The notes under the pieces were generated by a model. The model worked only from the letters and a program-made list of their open reading frames with translations, had not been told where the DNA came from and searched no databases. This document shows, in pieces, positions 59,395-64,000 of a stretch of 64,000 nucleotides of DNA; the first letter of the stretch is position 1, and each line of letters opens with the position of its first letter. Source of the DNA: Streptomyces corallincola (GTDB taxonomy: Bacteria > Actinomycetota > Actinomycetes > Streptomycetales > Streptomycetaceae). A program made the translations under genes and the position numbers. Location: the NCBI RefSeq assembly GCF_019104725.1, contig NZ_JAHRXF010000002.1, positions 264,638 to 328,637 on the forward strand. The letters run 5' to 3'.

Positions 59395-61723
59395 CCAGCG
59401 GGGGCAGGGTGAGCCGGACGCTCGCGGGGCGGCCGTGCGCGCCCTGCGGCTCCGGCTTCACCGGGTCCGGATGGACGACGTCACCGCCGCCGTACCGGGC
59501 CGCGTCGGTGTTCAGCACCTCCGTCCAGGCCGGTACGTCCTCCGGCACCCCGATCCGGTAGTCGTGCCGGACCACCGGCGCCAGATGGGACACCGCCAGC
59601 AGCGGGGTGCCGTCCGCGCCGTACCGCAGGAACGCGAGGACGTTGTCGTCGGCCGCGTCCCCCGAGACCCACGCGAAGCCCGCCGGGTCGGTGTCCCGCT
59701 GCCACAGCGCGGGCGCCGACCGGTAGTTCGCGTTCAGCTCGCGGACCAGTTCCCGTACGCCCCGGTGGTCGGCCTGGGCGCCGTAGGCCGGGTCGAGCAG
59801 CCACCAGTCCGGGCCGTGCGCCTCCGACCACTCCGCTCCCTGCGCGAACTCCTGTCCCATGAAGAGGAGTTGCTTGCCGGGGTGGGCCCACATCCAGGCC
59901 AGGTAGGCGCGCAGGTTCGCCCGCTGCTGCCACCAGTCGCCGGGCATCTTGGAGACCAGCGAGCCCTTGCCGTGCACCACTTCGTCGTGGGAGATGGGCA
60001 GCACGTAGTTCTCGCTGTACGCATACACCATCGAGAACGTCATCTCGCCGTGGTGGTACTTGCGGTGCACCGGCTCGTGGCTCATGTACTGGAGCGAGTC
60101 GTGCATCCAGCCCATGTTCCACTTCAGACCGAAGCCGAGCCCGCCGAAGCCGCTCGGGCCGACCTGGTCGGTGGGCCGGGTCACGCCGTCCCAGGCGGTG
60201 GACTCCTCGGCGATGGTGACCACGCCGGGGCAGCGGCGGTAGACGGTGGCGTTCATCTCCTGGAGGAAGGCGACCGCGTCCAGGTTCTCCCGGCCGCCCC
60301 GCTCGTTCGGCGTCCACTGGCCCGCCTCGCGGGAGTAGTCCAGGTAGAGCATCGAGGCGACCGCGTCCACCCGGAGCCCGTCGATGTGGAACTCCTCGCA
60401 CCAGTACACCGCGTTGGCGACCAGGAAGTTCCGCACCTCACGGCGCCCGAAGTCGAACTCCAGCGTGCCCCAGTCCGGATGCGCGGCCCGGCGCGGATCG
60501 TGGTGTTCGTACAGCGGGCGCCCGTCGAACTCCGCGAGCGCCCACGCGTCGCGCGGGAAGTGCGCCGGGACCCAGTCCATGATCACGCCGATCCCGGCCC
60601 GGTGCAGCGCGTCCACCAAGTACTTGAAGTCGTCGGGGGTGCCCAGGCGGGCGGTCGGGGCGTAGAACCCGGTGACCTGATAGCCCCACGAGCCGCCGAA
60701 GGGATGCTCGGCCACCGGCATCAGTTCGACATGGGTGAACCCCATCTCCCGCACGTAGGAGGGGAGTTGGTCGGCGAGTTGGCGGTAGCTCAACCCCGGT
60801 CGCCAGGACGGGAGATGGACCTCGTAGACGGAGAGAGGCGCCTCGTGCACGGGGGTGTCGGCGCGGTGCGCCATCCACTCGGTGTCGGTCCACTGGTGCC
60901 GGGAGACGTCCACCACGGACGAGGTCGCCGGGGGGACCTCGGTGCGGCGGGCCATCGGGTCGGCGCGCAGGGTGCGGGAGCCGTCCGGGCGGGTGATCTC
61001 GAACTTGTACAGCTCGCCCTCGCCGACGCCCGGCACGAACAGCTCCCAGATCCCGGAGGAGCCCAGCGAGCGCATCGGATGCCCGCCCGCGTCCCAGAAG
61101 TTGAAGCCGCCCGCGACCCGCACCCCCCGCGCGTTCGGCGCCCACACCGCGAACCGGGTGCCCGTCACCCCCTGGTGCTCGGTGACCCGCGCGCCCAGCG
61201 CCTCCCACAGCCGCTCGTGCCGCCCCTCCCCGATCAGATGCAGATCCAGGTCACCCAGGGTGGGCAGGAATCGGTATGGGTCCTCGGTCTCGTGCTCGGC
61301 GCCGTCGTACGTCACCAGCAGCCGGTGCGCGGGGACCTCCGCGAGCGGCAGCAGCCCGGAGAAGAACCCGTCGCCGTCGTCGTGCAGCGCGGCCCGCAGC
61401 TCCCCGGAGACCACGGTCACCGCCTGCGCGTACGGCCGGAACACGCGGAAGGCGACACCGCCGGGCACCGGGTGCGCGCCGAGCACGTCGTGCGGGGCGT
61501 GATGGGTGCCCTCCAGCAGCCGGTGCCGGTCGGCCGCGTCCACGGCGGGGGAGACGGTGATCTCCAACGGGGGCCGCGGGGACGGCTGTTCGGGTACCCG
61601 CACCACCGGCGCGCCGGCCCTGTCCGCGGCGGGCGCGGCCGGTGTCGCGGGCTCGGCGGACTTCGGCCGCTTCGGTGACCTGTCGGACTTCTTCGGCGAC
61701 TTGGGGGACTTCTTGGACGTCAC
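59369..61723 (-). CDS. glgB: 1,4-alpha-glucan branching enzyme
   Basis: The product has 784 residues from a GTG overlapping the pep2 stop (GTGA). A Lys/Pro/Ser-rich N-terminal extension of about 50 residues ([18 protein letters not shown]) precedes two CBM48-type modules and a GH13 barrel. Catalytic residues lie in [17 protein letters not shown] (nucleophile Asp near 452), [11 protein letters not shown] (acid Glu near 505) and [10 protein letters not shown] (Asp near 578). It forms alpha-1,6 branches on the glucan made by GlgE. It is the last gene of the treS-pep2-glgB operon. Its final 26 bp are shared with the convergent helD gene. Confidence 0.96.
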   Translation of the reverse strand: MTSKKSPKSPKKSDRSPKRPKSAEPATPAAPAADRAGAPVVRVPEQPSPRPPLEITVSPAVDAADRHRLLEGTHHAPHDVLGAHPVPGGVAFRVFRPYAQAVTVVSGELRAALHDDGDGFFSGLLPLAEVPAHRLLVTYDGAEHETEDPYRFLPTLGDLDLHLIGEGRHERLWEALGARVTEHQGVTGTRFAVWAPNARGVRVAGGFNFWDAGGHPMRSLGSSGIWELFVPGVGEGELYKFEITRPDGSRTLRADPMARRTEVPPATSSVVDVSRHQWTDTEWMAHRADTPVHEAPLSVYEVHLPSWRPGLSYRQLADQLPSYVREMGFTHVELMPVAEHPFGGSWGYQVTGFYAPTARLGTPDDFKYLVDALHRAGIGVIMDWVPAHFPRDAWALAEFDGRPLYEHHDPRRAAHPDWGTLEFDFGRREVRNFLVANAVYWCEEFHIDGLRVDAVASMLYLDYSREAGQWTPNERGGRENLDAVAFLQEMNATVYRRCPGVVTIAEESTAWDGVTRPTDQVGPSGFGGLGFGLKWNMGWMHDSLQYMSHEPVHRKYHHGEMTFSMVYAYSENYVLPISHDEVVHGKGSLVSKMPGDWWQQRANLRAYLAWMWAHPGKQLLFMGQEFAQGAEWSEAHGPDWWLLDPAYGAQADHRGVRELVRELNANYRSAPALWQRDTDPAGFAWVSGDAADDNVLAFLRYGADGTPLLAVSHLAPVVRHDYRIGVPEDVPAWTEVLNTDAARYGGGDVVHPDPVKPEPQGAHGRPASVRLTLPPLATLWLRPA

Positions 61724-63138
61724 GGACGTGGCTCCCGGAGGGTCGGGTCGGACGGCGTGGCGAGTCGGCGGACGGCCGCGAGCGGCACGGCCAGCCAGTC
61801 GGGGCGGTGCCGGGCCTCGTAGACCACCTCGTAGACCGCCTTGTCGGTCTCGAAGGCACGCAGCAGCACCGGGTCGGTCCGCGGGTCGCGGCCGGACACC
61901 TCGGCGTACCCGGCGCAGTACGCGGCCCGGCAGCGCTCGGCCCAGCCGGGGGCCGGGGCGGGCGCGGAGTGGGCCGCGTAGTCGAAGGAGCGCAGCATCC
62001 CGGCGATGTCCCGCGCCACCGGCTGCGGCAGCCGCCGCTCGGCCAGCGGGCGGGCCGGTTCGCCCTCGAAGTCGATCAGCGACCAGGCGCCGTCCGGGGA
62101 GCGCAGGCACTGCCCGAGGTGCAGATCGCCGTGGACGCGCTGCGCGGTCCAGGTCCCGCTCTCGGCGGACAGGTCCGCCAGCGCGGTGTACGCGGAGCGC
62201 AGCCCGGTCTCGTACGGCAGCAGCGCGGGCACCGCGCGGACCGCCGCCTCCAGGCGCTCGGTCATGCCGTCCACCAGCGGCGTCAGCTGGGCGGGGCCGA
62301 GGGTGACGGTGGGCAGCGCGCGGGCCAGCGCGGTGTGCACCTCGGCGGTGGCCCGGCCCAGCGCGCGGGCCTCGGCGGTGAAGTCCTCGCCCTTGGCGAG
62401 TTCGCGCAGCGCCAGCTCCCACCCGTCGTCCGCGCCGCTCAGGAACGGCTGGAGCACGGCGAGGACGTACGACCCCTCGCCCAGCTCGGCGCGGAGCCAG
62501 GCGGCGGGCGCGGGCACCCGCGCGCAGTCCTCGGCGGCCAGGGCGAGCGGCAGTTCCAGATCGGGGTTGACGCCGGGCACCACCCGGCGCAGCAGCTTCA
62601 GGACGTACGTGTCGCCGTACACCACCGAGGAGTTGGACTGTTCGGCGGTCATCAGGCGGGGGACCAGGCCGGGCCGGATGTCGTGGCCGGGGTCCCGTTC
62701 GAAACGGAGCCCGCCGACGCGGACCCGTGAGCGCAGGGCCTCCAGGAGCACGTCGGCGGGCCGGGTGTCGTAGAGGGCGTCGTAGACCGTGCGGCCCGCG
62801 AGCGGCCCCTGGTCCGCGTGTCCGATGAGCGCGGGCGCCAGCCGGGGTGGCAGCGCCTCGCGCACGCCTATGAGGAGCTGGTAGCAGTCGCCGGGGTGCG
62901 CGGGGGCGCCCGGCGCGGGCGTCTGGTGGACCCGCAGCAGCAGATGGTAGAGACCCAACCGGCCTTCCACCGGCAGCAGTTCGGTGGCCGCCACCTGGGT
63001 GAAGCCGGTGACGGCGCGGCCCTTGCCCGCGAACCAGCGCTGCCGGGGCAGCCACTCGCGCAGCAGCGGTTCCAGCGAGGCGAGCAGCGGGACGGAGGGG
63101 CTGGAGGTGGTGCCAGGGGGTGTGACCGTGTCCGACAT
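61720..63138 (-). CDS. pep2: Maltokinase
   Basis: The product has 472 residues. It phosphorylates maltose to maltose-1-phosphate with ATP, feeding GlgE. The kinase fold is of the aminoglycoside-phosphotransferase type: catalytic loop [13 protein letters not shown] at about 333 and metal site [13 protein letters not shown] at about 353. The N-terminal part has [17 protein letters not shown], diagnostic of Pep2/Mak. It sits between treS, which makes its maltose, and glgB, whose start it overlaps. In S. coelicolor this set (pep2I, glgBI, treSI) is linked to spore-associated glycogen, from memory. Confidence 0.95.
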   Translation of the reverse strand: MSDTVTPPGTTSSPSVPLLASLEPLLREWLPRQRWFAGKGRAVTGFTQVAATELLPVEGRLGLYHLLLRVHQTPAPGAPAHPGDCYQLLIGVREALPPRLAPALIGHADQGPLAGRTVYDALYDTRPADVLLEALRSRVRVGGLRFERDPGHDIRPGLVPRLMTAEQSNSSVVYGDTYVLKLLRRVVPGVNPDLELPLALAAEDCARVPAPAAWLRAELGEGSYVLAVLQPFLSGADDGWELALRELAKGEDFTAEARALGRATAEVHTALARALPTVTLGPAQLTPLVDGMTERLEAAVRAVPALLPYETGLRSAYTALADLSAESGTWTAQRVHGDLHLGQCLRSPDGAWSLIDFEGEPARPLAERRLPQPVARDIAGMLRSFDYAAHSAPAPAPGWAERCRAAYCAGYAEVSGRDPRTDPVLLRAFETDKAVYEVVYEARHRPDWLAVPLAAVRRLATPSDPTLREPRP

Positions 63139-63186
63139 GGCGTCACGTCCTTTCCCCGGATCGTCGGGGTGTCACTGTTGCGTGCC

Positions 63187-63227
63187 CCGAGCGGGGCGGG
63201 AGAAACCTTCCGCCCCGCCCCGCTCGG
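63187..63227 (-). terminator. Hairpin between treS and pep2
   Basis: CCGAGCGGGGCGGG (63187-63200) and CCCGCCCCGCTCGG (63214-63227) form a 14-bp perfect stem in the 99-bp gap between treS and pep2. It begins 10 bp after the treS stop on the minus strand. It may partly end the transcript or protect the upstream mRNA from decay. Confidence 0.6.
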
Positions 63228-63237
63228 TGGCATCGCG

Positions 63238-64000
<763 letters not shown>

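Overview
The window is a high-GC actinobacterial chromosome segment, almost certainly Streptomyces. The reasons are strong GC bias at third codon positions, frequent GTG starts, many 4-bp ATGA/GTGA gene overlaps, a gene for the polar cytoskeletal protein Scy, DUF6230/DUF6114 spore-type genes, and a rare TTA codon in a regulator. From memory, the order scy-mce-thiolase-meaB, icmA, pyk-ackA-pta/pfkA and helD-glgB-pep2-treS matches the SCO5397-SCO5442 interval of S. coelicolor. The block at about 34-56 kb does not match anything I recall there and looks accessory. I see no rRNA, tRNA, CRISPR array, IS element or prophage.

Left part (1-15.6 kb). The 3' part of scy is cut off by the window edge. 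An acyl-CoA module follows: methylmalonyl-CoA epimerase, a thiolase and the B12-mutase chaperone MeaB, with the isobutyryl-CoA mutase large subunit icmA 7 kb further on behind a near-perfect 24-bp palindrome. Between them lie an MFS exporter with a leader mini-ORF and attenuator-like RNA, two MarR regulators, a three-gene AIM24 operon, two DUF3817 membrane proteins and a thiamine-binding-type protein.

Central part (15-34 kb). This holds a TetR regulator, a thioredoxin-TPR protein, a DUF6230/DUF6114/Thr-Pro-rich exported protein operon with an unusually long structured upstream region, and then a carbon-flux cluster: pyruvate kinase, ackA-pta, and a divergent phosphofructokinase. A sugar ABC transporter operon follows whose binding-protein gene carries one in-frame amber stop. 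Next come a CitA/DcuS-type two-component system and a divergent dctA dicarboxylate carrier.

Accessory part (34-56 kb). A tightly packed four-gene operon ends in an 1818-residue protein. I read this protein as a Lon-like Ser/Lys peptidase domain, a degenerate P-loop NTPase and a long helical solenoid, encoded with a sigma-like protein and a membrane protein. This is my best candidate for an undescribed regulatory or conflict system. Next to it are a TerD-like protein, a HATPase, a bldA-type TPR regulator with an acetyltransferase, and a beta-helix protein plus small partner that share a Q-[LF]-A-W-x-N...V-T-Q asparagine/glutamine motif, reminiscent of amyloid signalling. A TetR/MFS efflux pair with three TTGCACA-N4-TGTGCAA operators, an ECF sigma factor with an NTF2-like tail, a hydrolase and a DUF2127 membrane protein complete the block.

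Right part (56-64 kb). A MerR-thioredoxin pair has a 19-bp-spacer promoter. It is followed by a HelD-type helicase and the GlgE-pathway operon treS-pep2-glgB on the minus strand. helD and glgB overlap tail to tail by 26 bp.
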